Below are positions 25,189-33,968 of a stretch of DNA of 64,000 nucleotides, piece by piece. Origin of the DNA: an uncultured bacterium (GTDB lineage Bacteria > Patescibacteriota > Saccharimonadia > Saccharimonadales > Saccharimonadaceae). The notes beneath the pieces are model-generated. The model made no database searches. It saw nothing but the letters and a program-made list of their open reading frames with translations, and was not told where the DNA came from. Location: assembly GCA_937922985.1 (NCBI GenBank), contig CALAKV010000038.1, positions 1 to 64,000 of the forward strand, read 5' to 3'. The translations under genes and the position numbers were made by a program. Position 1 is the stretch's first letter. Every line of letters begins with the position of its first letter.

Positions 25189-26238
25189 TTAGTCAACTTT
25201 AATATATTTTTGAATTTTACCGTCTTTTTCAAGCTGTTCAAGTTGTTTATTAAACTCGGTAAATTTAATTTTTATTGATTCATAACTAACTTCATTATCG
25301 GTTTTTTCAATCAATTTAACAATATAATAGCCATCACCCGAGTTTGAAATAAACGGTTTCGAAACTTCACCAACTTTCAATCCTGCCGCAATTTTAGAAC
25401 GACCACCATCAATGTTAGTTTTTCGAACTTTTCCGGGTTTTGCATATTCAATTTTATCGCCAAAATGTTCAACAGCTTTCGAAAAATTATTCGCATTTTC
25501 ACTTAAATATTTTGAAACCTCATTTTTAAGATTTTCAGCCGTTTTATCAATTTGTGCAGTCACTTTTCGGCGAAGTAGCGGCAATTCGATAAACATTCGA
25601 CGATATTCATTTGGCGAAAGACCGTAATTATAGGCCGCAATTTTATATAGGGCGCTTTCAGTCAGCTCGGTATTTGGTATTTTTCGCTGTGCATCAAAAG
25701 CTTCACTAATTTCTTTATCCGAAACTGAAATTCCAAGTTCACGAGCCTTTTTTTGAGCATAAGCATTAGCAATCGCATTTTTCATTGCTTTTGTTTTGTT
25801 CAAAGTAGAAAGAGCACTCGTGTTATTAGCCCCCTCTATTTCATCCTTATTAGCGTTTGCAATTTGCATATTTGCCCGATATTCCATTAAATAATCACTA
25901 TAAAGTGCTTCCTCACCATCAACTTTTGCAATCGGAAACGGCAATATGGTTGTAAAACGATAAACAAACTCACTAGTATTTTGAGCTTGATAAAGCTGAT
26001 ACCAAAGCAAGCTTGCACCCGTAATTAGAATTACACCAGCAATAATTAAGGCGTTAATCACTAAACGATTTTTGCTATACTGCACAGGATATTTAAATTT
26101 TTTACCCTTATTCAAAATCTCACGACGTTGTTCTTCAAGTGTTGTATTTGTAATTTTTGCAATCTGGCTTTCGTGGGATTCAGGTTTTTTTGAAACCTTA
26201 TCTCTAATTTTTTTGGCTTTTTCTCTAATATTCTTCAT
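25189..26238 (-). CDS. Membrane-anchored SurA/PrsA-like foldase (PpiC-type)
   Basis: A 349-residue protein with a basic cytosolic N terminus, one membrane helix (IIAGVILITGASLLWY) and an outer part. Its helical SurA_N-like domain (AMKNAIANAYAQKKARELGISVSDKEI) is followed by a parvulin-like domain with FSKAVEHFGD, LKVGEVSKPF and GDGYYIVKLIEK. It probably helps secreted proteins or pilins fold. I start it at ATG 26238, where GGAGGGAG gives a strong SD; the longer frame to 26310 lies inside the preceding gene. It overlaps that gene by 14 nt. Confidence 0.82.
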   Translation of the reverse strand: MKNIREKAKKIRDKVSKKPESHESQIAKITNTTLEEQRREILNKGKKFKYPVQYSKNRLVINALIIAGVILITGASLLWYQLYQAQNTSEFVYRFTTILPFPIAKVDGEEALYSDYLMEYRANMQIANANKDEIEGANNTSALSTLNKTKAMKNAIANAYAQKKARELGISVSDKEISEAFDAQRKIPNTELTESALYKIAAYNYGLSPNEYRRMFIELPLLRRKVTAQIDKTAENLKNEVSKYLSENANNFSKAVEHFGDKIEYAKPGKVRKTNIDGGRSKIAAGLKVGEVSKPFISNSGDGYYIVKLIEKTDNEVSYESIKIKFTEFNKQLEQLEKDGKIQKYIKVD

Positions 26239-26740
26239 TTTCTCCCTCCATTTCAATTTTCGAAATCGCATCTTGAATTTTATTATAAATCTCTTCTGGA
26301 TGTTCAACATTTTTAATTTCTAAATCACCCACAATCGTAAAAATATTGATTGTTCCAAAATGGAAAATTTCACCAAAAAAACCTGGTATTTCAAAATTAA
26401 CACTTTGAATTTTCGAAAGCGGTAAGTCCATCATTTTTCGCCCAAAAAAGCCTTTTTGTGTAATCTGGCGAATCCGCTCGTTCGAAACAATATAAAGAGA
26501 ATAATACCAAAGCATGAATTGATAAAAAAATAAAATCAAACCAACAATAAATCCACCCAAAGCAATCCAAAGTGCATCCATTAGATTATCTGATGTTAGC
26601 ATAAAAAATGTTGGCAAACAAGAAATCGCAAAAACGCCCAAAAAAAGGTAAAAACCCTTTCGCATTGCAATAATATGTTTTCGAAACATAAAGAGAAATT
26701 CTTCGTCTTCTCTTTGACCTTTAAAAATTTGTTCTTTCAT
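26225..26740 (-). CDS. Bacterial PH-domain (YdbS-like) membrane protein
   Basis: A 171-residue protein with two adjacent membrane helices at about 33-77 and a C-terminal bacterial PH domain: YYSLYIVSNERIRQITQKGFFGRKMMDLPLSKI followed by FGTINIF and GDLEIKNVEHPEEIYNKI. Its function is unknown in most bacteria. Its ATG lies 12 nt after the CCA end of tRNA-Arg with no promoter between, so it is probably read from a tRNA-mRNA transcript. The foldase gene overlaps its end. Confidence 0.78.
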   Translation of the reverse strand: MKEQIFKGQREDEEFLFMFRKHIIAMRKGFYLFLGVFAISCLPTFFMLTSDNLMDALWIALGGFIVGLILFFYQFMLWYYSLYIVSNERIRQITQKGFFGRKMMDLPLSKIQSVNFEIPGFFGEIFHFGTINIFTIVGDLEIKNVEHPEEIYNKIQDAISKIEMEGENEEY

Positions 26741-26752
26741 AAATAAATTTAG

Positions 26753-26829
26753 TGGTACCCCGGATAGGAATCGAACCTATAACCTTTTCCTTAGGACGGA
26801 ACTGCTCTATCCAATTGAGCTACCGAGGC
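26753..26829 (-). tRNA. tRNA-Arg(CCT)
   Basis: The acceptor GCCTCGG pairs with CCGGGGT (G-T and T-G included), and the D-arm is GCTC/GAGC. The anticodon loop GTCCTAA gives CCT, and the T-arm is ATAGG-TTCGATT-CCTAT. Discriminator A and CCA are encoded. The outermost anticodon-stem pair is G-A. A TAAAAT lies at 26840-26845. No terminator precedes the next gene. Confidence 0.92.
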
Positions 26830-26872
26830 TCACTACTCTATTTTACCAGATTTTTAAAAAAATAGCGAGATT

Positions 26873-27382
26873 TTAACGCGTAAATTTTTCGTGAGGTGAA
26901 GTGTAGTCGTAAATTTCAAAATCCGAAAACCAGTGTGAAATTTCTTGCTTTGCTTCTTCAATGCTACCTGAAGCATGAATTAGATTCGGAATCCCAACAT
27001 TATGCTCATCTGCATAGCCAAAACTCATGTGCGAATAATCACCGCGAATCGTACCAGGAAGCGCCGTTTTCGGTTCAGTTCCACCAACAAGTTTTCGCAC
27101 CAATTCAACCGCCTCCACGCCTTCAAAAACCATTGCAATTACAGGCCCTTGAGTCATAAATTCCAACGCCATATCAAAAGCTTTTTCACCGCGCCGTGTG
27201 ACCATTTTGCCAATTCCTTCATAGTGCTTGTGATAATGCTCTTTGCTTGGGAAAATCATTTTTGTGCCGATTATTTTCAAACCAACCCTTTCGAAACGCG
27301 TTAAAATTTCTCCCACAATTCCACGCTGAACAGCATCTGGCTTAAATAAAATTAACGTTCGCTGAATTAATTCTTTCGACAT
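26873..27382 (-). CDS. ndk: Nucleoside diphosphate kinase
   Basis: Exchanges terminal phosphates between NTPs and NDPs in the cytosol. The 169 residues include RTLILFKPDAVQRG at the N terminus, ALPGTIRGDY, and the active-site histidine in NLIHASGS. It is slightly longer than the usual 140-150 residues because of a C-terminal tail. Many reduced CPR genomes depend on imported nucleotides, so this interconversion step makes sense here. An SD-like AGGAG lies upstream. Confidence 0.95.
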   Translation of the reverse strand: MSKELIQRTLILFKPDAVQRGIVGEILTRFERVGLKIIGTKMIFPSKEHYHKHYEGIGKMVTRRGEKAFDMALEFMTQGPVIAMVFEGVEAVELVRKLVGGTEPKTALPGTIRGDYSHMSFGYADEHNVGIPNLIHASGSIEEAKQEISHWFSDFEIYDYTSPHEKFTR

Positions 27383-27436
27383 AAAACTCCTTCTTAGACT
27401 TCTTCATAAATTATACTATTTTTTATAAAAAAATGC

Positions 27437-27442
27437 TATAAT
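27437..27442 (+). promoter_or_regulatory. Leaderless promoter of the tyrosine recombinase
   Basis: Extended -10 ATGCTATAAT with TATAAT at 27437-27442. The ATG follows after exactly 6 nt, so the transcript should begin at the start codon. Confidence 0.6.
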
Positions 27443-27448
27443 AAGATT

Positions 27449-28366
27449 ATGTATATTTCTGAAGGAATTGAAGATTTTATTGAATCACTCGAAGTTGAAG
27501 GTGGCCGTTCGAAAAAGACGGCCGAGAATTATCGGCTTTATTTGGAGCGATTTGTTGAATTTGCGGGCGATATTCCAGCAAAAGAAATTACCTCAGAATT
27601 AGTTCGAAAGTATCGTTTATGGCTTAATCGTTACGAAAATGAATTTGGTAAAGATTTAGGGCGAGCTACACAAGCTTATCATTTGATTGCCCTTCGAAGA
27701 TTTTTAACTTATCTTGCTCGGCGTGATATTAAAAGCTTAGAACCTTCAAAAATTGAGCTACCAAAAATTGTAAAGCCACAAGTGAATTTTTTGCATTACG
27801 AAGAAATTGAGCGCTTGATTGCTGAAATTCCAAATGAAACTGAAAGTGATTTACGAGACCGCGCAATTGTGGAATTACTATTTTCAAGCGGTTTGCGTGT
27901 TTCTGAGCTTGTAAATTTAAACCGTGGAAGCATCAATACGAAGCGGCGTGAATTTACCGTTCGCGGAAAAGGAAACAAAGACCGACCAATTTTTATTTCG
28001 AAAAAAGCTGCAGAACATATCGAAAATTATTTAGACGCTCGAAATGACAACTTGCAACCATTATTTTTAAATTATTCGCGGCGATACAAAAAACCTTCAA
28101 CTGATGGAAATTATCGGCGAATTACACCGCGTTCGGTGCAAAGAATGGTTGAAAAATACGCAAAACTTGCCGGAATTACAAAACATGTTTCGCCCCACAC
28201 AATGCGACATTCTTTTGCAACAGATTTACTCGTGAATGGCGCGGATTTGCGCTCAGTGCAAGGAATGCTTGGCCACGCCAGCATTGCAACAACACAAATC
28301 TATACGCATATCACTGACCAGCATTTAAAAGAAATTCACGAGAAATTTCACAGCGAAACAGAATAA
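27449..28366 (+). CDS. Tyrosine recombinase, XerC/XerD type
   Basis: A 305-residue site-specific recombinase. The N-terminal SAM-like core-binding domain (SKKTAENYRLYLERFVEF) is followed by a catalytic domain with all expected residues: Arg in SSGLRVSEL, Lys in GKGNKDRPI, HTMRHSFAT, GHASIATTQ, and the nucleophile Tyr in IYTHI. Length and lack of nearby att sites or cargo favour a chromosomal Xer enzyme for dimer resolution over a phage integrase. I cannot tell XerC from XerD. The mRNA is predicted leaderless. Confidence 0.9.
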   Translation: MYISEGIEDFIESLEVEGGRSKKTAENYRLYLERFVEFAGDIPAKEITSELVRKYRLWLNRYENEFGKDLGRATQAYHLIALRRFLTYLARRDIKSLEPSKIELPKIVKPQVNFLHYEEIERLIAEIPNETESDLRDRAIVELLFSSGLRVSELVNLNRGSINTKRREFTVRGKGNKDRPIFISKKAAEHIENYLDARNDNLQPLFLNYSRRYKKPSTDGNYRRITPRSVQRMVEKYAKLAGITKHVSPHTMRHSFATDLLVNGADLRSVQGMLGHASIATTQIYTHITDQHLKEIHEKFHSETE

Positions 28367-28391
28367 AAGTGGCTATTTGAAAGCCACTTTT
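28365..28391. terminator. Bidirectional terminator between recombinase and pilus operon
   Basis: AAAAGTGGCT (28365-28374) pairs with AGCCACTTTT (28382-28391). It ends both convergent units. Confidence 0.75.
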
Positions 28392-29065
28392 TATTTACCA
28401 AGAGTTCGAACAGTTAAATCGAATCTATTAACTGCACAATAATTACTTTTAATATTCCCCTCACAATTATATGTGCTTACATCTATATCCCCATTGTTTG
28501 GCGTTCCTAGGATATAAGAAATATTAACGATCATTTGGTTTGATGCACTATTTTTTAAATTAGGCGAGGTTGAAAAATTAATTCCATGTAATCGAAGATC
28601 GATTTCACTGCTAGTTAGGATCTCTGTAACACTGTTGTCACGAGGCACCCTTCGCCAAATTGTATTTTCGGCACCATCAGCACAATAAGATCTAGCAGTA
28701 TCGCGAACTTTTACTAATTTAACGGCACTAATATCGCTAAAAACTATCTGTCTCCCATCTCCTATATTCCACAAGTAGCTCACGGTTCCAGTGCAAAATG
28801 CGCCGGCTGCACCAGTAGATTTATAAATTTTACCATCAACACCGCCATTCCAATCATCAAGCATTGGTGAAGAATTGAAAGTCTTAGTAAAATCTGCATT
28901 AATTGTGCGAGCAGCAGTGTTTAAATCTTTATAAGTTGTACCACGAGTAATTGTGTTCGTCATTTGAATAATTAAGCCAGCAACGCCAACGAGCAGAAAT
29001 GCAATCACGCCCATTGCTAGCATTAATTCCATAATCGTAAAACCTTTTTTAGCTCCTTGGGTCAT
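28391..29065 (-). CDS. Type IV prepilin-like protein (third of cluster)
   Basis: A 224-residue pseudopilin. The class III leader is MTQGAKKG|FTIMELMLAMGV, cleaved by PilD before Phe, with Glu5 and a hydrophobic helix of about 20 residues that packs in the pilus core. The rest is a secreted globular domain with paired cysteines. It resembles minor pilins of the PilW/GspJ kind. The ATG overlaps the previous gene by 17 nt and has GAGG upstream. It is the last gene of the pilus operon. Confidence 0.82.
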   Translation of the reverse strand: MTQGAKKGFTIMELMLAMGVIAFLLVGVAGLIIQMTNTITRGTTYKDLNTAARTINADFTKTFNSSPMLDDWNGGVDGKIYKSTGAAGAFCTGTVSYLWNIGDGRQIVFSDISAVKLVKVRDTARSYCADGAENTIWRRVPRDNSVTEILTSSEIDLRLHGINFSTSPNLKNSASNQMIVNISYILGTPNNGDIDVSTYNCEGNIKSNYCAVNRFDLTVRTLGK

Positions 29066-29660
29066 ATAACCTCACAATCGTTCCAAGAGTTGTTTTTACG
29101 TTAGTTCCTGGCGCAGACCAACATGCACGAATATGAAAATCATAATATTTCGTATTTGGAGCATGAACTTTCTCAACCCAAATACCTTGTGCACTTCTAT
29201 AAGGAAGATCATCGCGTAGCCAGTTCGCATTATTATCTTTATCATCACCGTAAGCAATTCGTGGATAAGTTATAGCATTAACTATTTTTTCAGTGTGATA
29301 ACCACGATTCGTCACCATATCTCTTGTTGAGATAACAAAAGCACTTGAGCCTCGACTACATTCCCCAAGTGGGGTTGCTGAGCCTTGAGCATCTTTCGTT
29401 AAGCTATTTTTCCATAATTCTGCCGCAGGACTTGAAACTTCTGAACTATCTGCACGATATTCAGAAATAAACGCCGCATTAGCAAAACGCAAAGCTTCCG
29501 CTTGAGTATCCATAGCATTTCGCGCCATAGTAAGCTGCAAACTTGCTAGTGCACGCGACATTCCATTATTCATTGCCGTCAACCCAATCATCATTACAGT
29601 TGCAAAAACAGCAATAGCAAGAAGCACTTCAATTAATGTATCACCTTTTCGAAATTTCAT
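29049..29660 (-). CDS. Type IV prepilin-like protein (second of cluster)
   Basis: A 203-residue pseudopilin with leader MKFRKG|DTLIEVLLAIAVF, where Asp replaces the usual Phe at +1 and Glu5 is kept. It resembles PilV/GspI-type minor pilins. The C-terminal domain has two cysteines. Its ATG shares bases with the end of the upstream prepilin gene, so the three are probably co-translated and assembled together. Confidence 0.8.
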   Translation of the reverse strand: MKFRKGDTLIEVLLAIAVFATVMMIGLTAMNNGMSRALASLQLTMARNAMDTQAEALRFANAAFISEYRADSSEVSSPAAELWKNSLTKDAQGSATPLGECSRGSSAFVISTRDMVTNRGYHTEKIVNAITYPRIAYGDDKDNNANWLRDDLPYRSAQGIWVEKVHAPNTKYYDFHIRACWSAPGTNVKTTLGTIVRLYDPRS

Positions 29661-30727
29661 TATAAATTCTTTCCATCAATTATTACATCACCAAATCTTG
29701 CATCACCCTTTCTATCGCCTCCACAAGAAGAGCCTTTAGGACCGTCAAGAGGTGCAATTTCAACGGCAGAAGCCGAAGGTCCAATTTTTACAACTTTATT
29801 TCTATCGCCGAAGAAATTGAAGCCACCAGCATACCATTGCACTCCGTCGTTGGAAGGTCGAACGCAGACATTAACTGTTTTTCCATTTTTAATAACAAAA
29901 TTACTATTCACATTTATATCTCTAAAAGCGGCTATAAGGCCATCATTATCAAGAGAACCATGTTCTATCATTGCTGAAGTACCGAAAGAAATTATTGAAT
30001 TATCAATAGGAGATCTTAATATTAAAACGCCCGTGATTGTATCCAAACCATGCCACTTATTATCCCCACTTGTTACTGAAGTGACCGTACTTTTGTCACT
30101 GAATGCGCGCCTTCCGCTAGCACCAATCAACCTATTATCTGTTACATTCTTGTATGTTCCGCGCCATTGCAGCTCTATATCTTTTGGACCTTTTACACTA
30201 TTCTTACCACCATCAAGAACAAATTTTGTTGCACGTAAAGCCTCTATGCTATTTCTACACTCTCTTAAATCACCGTGTAATTTACCATTCTCATCTATAA
30301 CCCGACAATCCTTTGATGTATCTATATCTTTTCCTATAACATCAAAAACCCTGAATCGATCTTGTCCAAGAGTTGCATTTTCATTCCCAGGAATAACATT
30401 TCCATTATATAGAGAAATATACTTTCCAAGTATCACACAATTGCTTGAACCCGTTAATTTGCCGCTATTATCTTTTAAAATACTTATATTTGCACCAGAC
30501 GTGTCACATTTAATTTTTGTAGAACCCTTATCATTGGTTTGATTTTCTACATCCGAAAACACACCCTGAATATCTGATTTAAAAGTATTTACTGAATCAT
30601 TATAGCGCTGTTTTTCAATACTAGCATTCCAGCCAACAAGCATAGTTGCCAACATTAAGCCAGAGATACCCAAAACAAGTATCACTTCAATAATTGTAAA
30701 AGCTTTTTTCATTGTAAAGTTTTCCAT
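29660..30727 (-). CDS. Type IV prepilin-like protein (first of cluster)
   Basis: A 355-residue pseudopilin with leader ending MKKA|FTIIEVILVLGISG and Glu5 present. The long outer domain has cysteine pairs (IKCDTSG, SNCVILG, KDCRVID, LRECRN) that may form disulfides. The start is ATG 30727 with an AGGAG before it, or the internal ATG five codons later. A separate TATAAT lies at 30738-30743, so the prepilins can be transcribed apart from pilD. Confidence 0.8.
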   Translation of the reverse strand: MENFTMKKAFTIIEVILVLGISGLMLATMLVGWNASIEKQRYNDSVNTFKSDIQGVFSDVENQTNDKGSTKIKCDTSGANISILKDNSGKLTGSSNCVILGKYISLYNGNVIPGNENATLGQDRFRVFDVIGKDIDTSKDCRVIDENGKLHGDLRECRNSIEALRATKFVLDGGKNSVKGPKDIELQWRGTYKNVTDNRLIGASGRRAFSDKSTVTSVTSGDNKWHGLDTITGVLILRSPIDNSIISFGTSAMIEHGSLDNDGLIAAFRDINVNSNFVIKNGKTVNVCVRPSNDGVQWYAGGFNFFGDRNKVVKIGPSASAVEIAPLDGPKGSSCGGDRKGDARFGDVIIDGKNL

Positions 30728-30737
30728 ATTTACTCCT

Positions 30738-30743
30738 ATTATA
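30738..30743 (-). promoter_or_regulatory. Internal promoter before the prepilin genes
   Basis: Extended -10 ATGGTATAAT with TATAAT at 30738-30743. The ATG follows after 10 nt that contain AGGAG. Confidence 0.5.
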
Positions 30744-30760
30744 CCATAAGCTTTTTATTT

Positions 30761-31663
30761 TTACATTATCAAATTGATAAAAAATACCAAAATTTGCTGT
30801 TGAAGGGCTAATAAAATTAAAGCCGCTAAAATCATTGCCGGGCCAAATGGAATTTGTGTTCCACGTTTAACTTTTCGAAAATGCAAGATAGATTGAAAAA
30901 CTGCAAAAACCAAGCCCACAACATTCGAAAGGAAAAGTAGAAAAATTGCAAAAACTGGGTGGTTTGGTAAAAGAAAAATCAAGCCAACTGCCAAAATCCA
31001 GTCGCCACCACCAACCCATTGCTCTTTCGAAATTTTTGCAAGCACAAAATAGATCAACGGGAAGAACATCATTGAAATTACTAAGTAAAAAACGGATCTC
31101 AAATTAAATCCACCAGAAACTGTCAAAAATCCAGTTGCCCAATAAATAAATGCTAAAATATTGAAAATATGTAGAAGTTTGGTTGGCAAAAGCGACCACT
31201 TAGTATCATAAATAAACATAATTGCAAGCGGAACCAGAGAAATTAATAAAATGAAAAGTCTAATTGCTGGCAAAACTAAAATTGTGCCATTCGAAATCGG
31301 GTTAAAAATTAAGAAAATAATCGCAAAAAGCGCAAACATTAAAATTTCAGAAAAAAATTCAAGTGAGCCAATTTTCGAACGACATTTACGACATTTTCCA
31401 CCAAGTGAAAGCCAAGAAATAATCGGAATTAGATCAAACCACTTTAGTTTATAGTTGCAGTTCAAGCAATGTGAGCGGTCATTTTTTGTTTTAACCGAAA
31501 CTAAAGAGCGGAGTTTTTTCCATTCAGTAGAATCAACTTTTTTGCCAGATTCTCTCTCTTCTTGAAGTTGTTTTGCACGCAATCGCCAAACTTGGGCAAC
31601 TGAAAAACTACCCAAAACGGCACCAATTACGCCAAAAATTAAACTTAATAGAAAATTCTCCAC
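30761..31663 (-). CDS. pilD: Prepilin peptidase (A24 family)
   Basis: An integral membrane aspartyl peptidase that cleaves and N-methylates prepilins. It has 300 residues and about eight helices. The N-terminal cytosolic zinc domain keeps both pairs, CLNC and CRKC, around DLIPIISWLSLGGKCRKCRSKIG. The catalytic aspartates are in MFIYDTKW and the signature GGGDW. It lies between pilC and the prepilin genes it processes. Confidence 0.9.
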   Translation of the reverse strand: MENFLLSLIFGVIGAVLGSFSVAQVWRLRAKQLQEERESGKKVDSTEWKKLRSLVSVKTKNDRSHCLNCNYKLKWFDLIPIISWLSLGGKCRKCRSKIGSLEFFSEILMFALFAIIFLIFNPISNGTILVLPAIRLFILLISLVPLAIMFIYDTKWSLLPTKLLHIFNILAFIYWATGFLTVSGGFNLRSVFYLVISMMFFPLIYFVLAKISKEQWVGGGDWILAVGLIFLLPNHPVFAIFLLFLSNVVGLVFAVFQSILHFRKVKRGTQIPFGPAMILAALILLALQQQILVFFINLIM

Positions 31664-31681
31664 TCTCTTCCTTTCGAAAAA

Positions 31682-32887
31682 TTAAACTTTTGTAACCAGC
31701 GAGTAAATTGGGAACAAAATTGCACCAATCAAACCACCCGCCATCAATGCCATTACAACCATCAAGATTGGCTCGATCAAGGTTGAAATAGCTTTAATTT
31801 GCTCATCAAGCTCATCCTCATAAACCTGCGCGGTTTTGCCAAGCATTTCATCAATTTTACCAGATTGCTCACCAATGTTAATCATTTGTGGCACCATATC
31901 CAAAATATAATCTTTACCCTTTAAAGATTCTGAAAGACTTTTACCACCTTGAACGAGTTTTCCGGCTTCATCAATACTCTTTTTCACAATAACATTATTC
32001 ATTGCATCACCACAAATGTTGAGCATATCAAACATTGCCACACCAGTTGAAAGCAAAAGCTGACCGGTTCTTGCAAATCGTGCCATATAGAGCTTTCGAA
32101 ATAGCGGGCTAAACAATGGAACATTTAGTTTGAAATTTGCCGCAAATTTAATTCCTGACTCAGTTTTAAGATATTGGCGGAAGAAATAACCAGCAACACC
32201 TATTCCAACCAAAACAAGCCACCAGAAGTTAATCATAAAGTCTGATATTCCAATAAGAATTTGTGTTGCAAATGGCAATTCTTGGTGCATATCTTTATAG
32301 AGCTGCTTAACTTGAGGAACAACCTGCACCATCATAAACGCCATCACAAGACCAATAACCACAAGAACAATTACTGGGTAAGTTAAAGCCCCACGAATCT
32401 TACTCATCATTGCCGCGTCTTTTTCTTGCTGAGTTGCAACACGGCGGAGCGATTCATCAAGTGTTCCTGACATTTCACCAGCAGCAATCAAAGCAAGATA
32501 AACTTTATCGAAAACATCTGGAAATTTCGAAAAAGCATCTTTCAAGCTTGAGCCACTTTCAACCGAAGCCAAAATATCATCAACAACTGAGCGCATCTTT
32601 TTATTTTCAGTTTGCTCAGAAACTGTTCGAAGGGCCTGCGCAAGAGGTAAACCTGCACCAATCAAAGTAGCAAATTGACGAGTGAAGACAATTTTATCCT
32701 TAGTTGTAATTCGGTTCATAAACCTCGCCAAAGCGTTTTCTTGGCCAACTTCATAAATATCGTCTTGCAAAATATAGCCTTGATCAATAAGAGCTTTTCC
32801 AGCCGCACGCTGACTATCTGCTGAAATTTCACCTTTAACGATTTTACCAGTAACACGATCTTTTACTTTATAAGAAAATTTTTTCAT
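31682..32887 (-). CDS. pilC: Type IV pilus inner-membrane platform protein
   Basis: A 401-residue GspF/PilC protein: two homologous cytosolic helical domains (KIVFTRQFATLIGAGLPLAQ and FARTGQLLLSTGVAMFDML), each followed by membrane helices, with the final helix at LIGAILFPIYS. It forms the platform that couples PilB and PilT to the pilus. Spacing to pilT is one base, so the two are co-translated. Confidence 0.92.
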   Translation of the reverse strand: MKKFSYKVKDRVTGKIVKGEISADSQRAAGKALIDQGYILQDDIYEVGQENALARFMNRITTKDKIVFTRQFATLIGAGLPLAQALRTVSEQTENKKMRSVVDDILASVESGSSLKDAFSKFPDVFDKVYLALIAAGEMSGTLDESLRRVATQQEKDAAMMSKIRGALTYPVIVLVVIGLVMAFMMVQVVPQVKQLYKDMHQELPFATQILIGISDFMINFWWLVLVGIGVAGYFFRQYLKTESGIKFAANFKLNVPLFSPLFRKLYMARFARTGQLLLSTGVAMFDMLNICGDAMNNVIVKKSIDEAGKLVQGGKSLSESLKGKDYILDMVPQMINIGEQSGKIDEMLGKTAQVYEDELDEQIKAISTLIEPILMVVMALMAGGLIGAILFPIYSLVTKV

Positions 32888-32888
32888 A

Positions 32889-33956
32889 TTAGCCTCTCAT
32901 CAACCTTTCAAATTCAACTAAATCAACCGCAAATTCGCGTGCATCATCATAAGTTACCACGCCAGATTGCACCAATTTAACAAGTGTTCTGTCCATTGTC
33001 TGCATTCCTTGGTCGGAACCAGTTTGAATAACAGTATCAAGCTGATGAGTTTTTCCTTCACGAATAATATTTCGAATTGCAGGGTTGGCAACCATAACTT
33101 CGGCCGCAACAACTCGCCCACCGCCAATTGCAGGAACAAGTCGTTGAGCACAAATTCCTTGTAGAATATTAGCAAGCTGCGAACGAACTTGAGGCTGTTG
33201 GTGCGGTGGAAAAACATCAATCATACGGTCGATTGATTGCGCTGCAGAGTTTGTGTGAAGTGTTGCAAACACTAAGTGCCCAGTTTCAGCAATTGTAATT
33301 GCAGCCGAGATTGTTTCAAGATCACGCATCTCACCAATCAAAACAACATCTGGATCTTGACGAAGCGAACTTCGAAGAGCCGCAGAAAATGAGTAAGTGT
33401 CATAATGAACCTCTCGCTGAACAATCGCTGAACGTTTCGATTTATGTGTAAACTCAATCGGATCTTCAATTGTAATGATATGCTGAGCTTTTTCACTGTT
33501 AATTTTATCAATTAAAGCAGCAAGAGTTGTAGATTTTCCTGAACCAGTTGGTCCGGTAACTAAAACTAAACCACGCGGAAAATCGGCAAAAGACTGAATC
33601 ACTGGTGGCATTCCAAGCTCAGTAATAGTTTTGATTTGATTTGGAATTAAACGAAGCGAAGCTGCCAAATTACCACGTTCATGAAAAGCATTAACACGAA
33701 AACGACCCAAATCGCCAAAGGCAAATGAGAAGTCGAATTCCTTATCTTTAATCAGAATTTTTTGCTGATCATCATCAAGAATTACAAAAACAAGATACTC
33801 AACTTCTTCAGCATTCAATGGGTTATATCCTGGGAATGGCGCCAAAACACCATCAAGCCGCATCATTGGTGGTAAACCAACTTGCAGGTGAAGATCGCTT
33901 GCGTTTTTTCGAACGATTTCTTCAAGTAAAATTTCTATTCTTAGACTTTGATTCAT
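32889..33956 (-). CDS. pilT: Pilus retraction ATPase
   Basis: A 355-residue hexameric AAA motor that depolymerises the pilus. It has Walker A GPTGSGKSTTLAALID, the Asp box ITIEDPIEFTH, Walker B VVLIGEMRDLETI and the His box GHLVFATLHTNSA. The C-terminal AIRNIIREGK is the AIRNLIRE motif specific to PilT and needed for retraction. Its presence implies dynamic pili suited to twitching, host contact or DNA uptake. Confidence 0.95.
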   Translation of the reverse strand: MNQSLRIEILLEEIVRKNASDLHLQVGLPPMMRLDGVLAPFPGYNPLNAEEVEYLVFVILDDDQQKILIKDKEFDFSFAFGDLGRFRVNAFHERGNLAASLRLIPNQIKTITELGMPPVIQSFADFPRGLVLVTGPTGSGKSTTLAALIDKINSEKAQHIITIEDPIEFTHKSKRSAIVQREVHYDTYSFSAALRSSLRQDPDVVLIGEMRDLETISAAITIAETGHLVFATLHTNSAAQSIDRMIDVFPPHQQPQVRSQLANILQGICAQRLVPAIGGGRVVAAEVMVANPAIRNIIREGKTHQLDTVIQTGSDQGMQTMDRTLVKLVQSGVVTYDDAREFAVDLVEFERLMRG

Positions 33957-33968
33957 ATTCCTCCCGTT

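Noticed and set aside
27449..28366. Phage integrase marking a prophage or genomic island
   Set aside because: No att-like repeats at the nearby tRNAs, no phage genes, and the sequence fits chromosomal Xer recombinases.
29817..30542. Antisense frame of 241 codons opposite the first prepilin
   Set aside because: The minus frame has a class III leader and belongs to the pilus operon; the plus frame has no promoter or SD.
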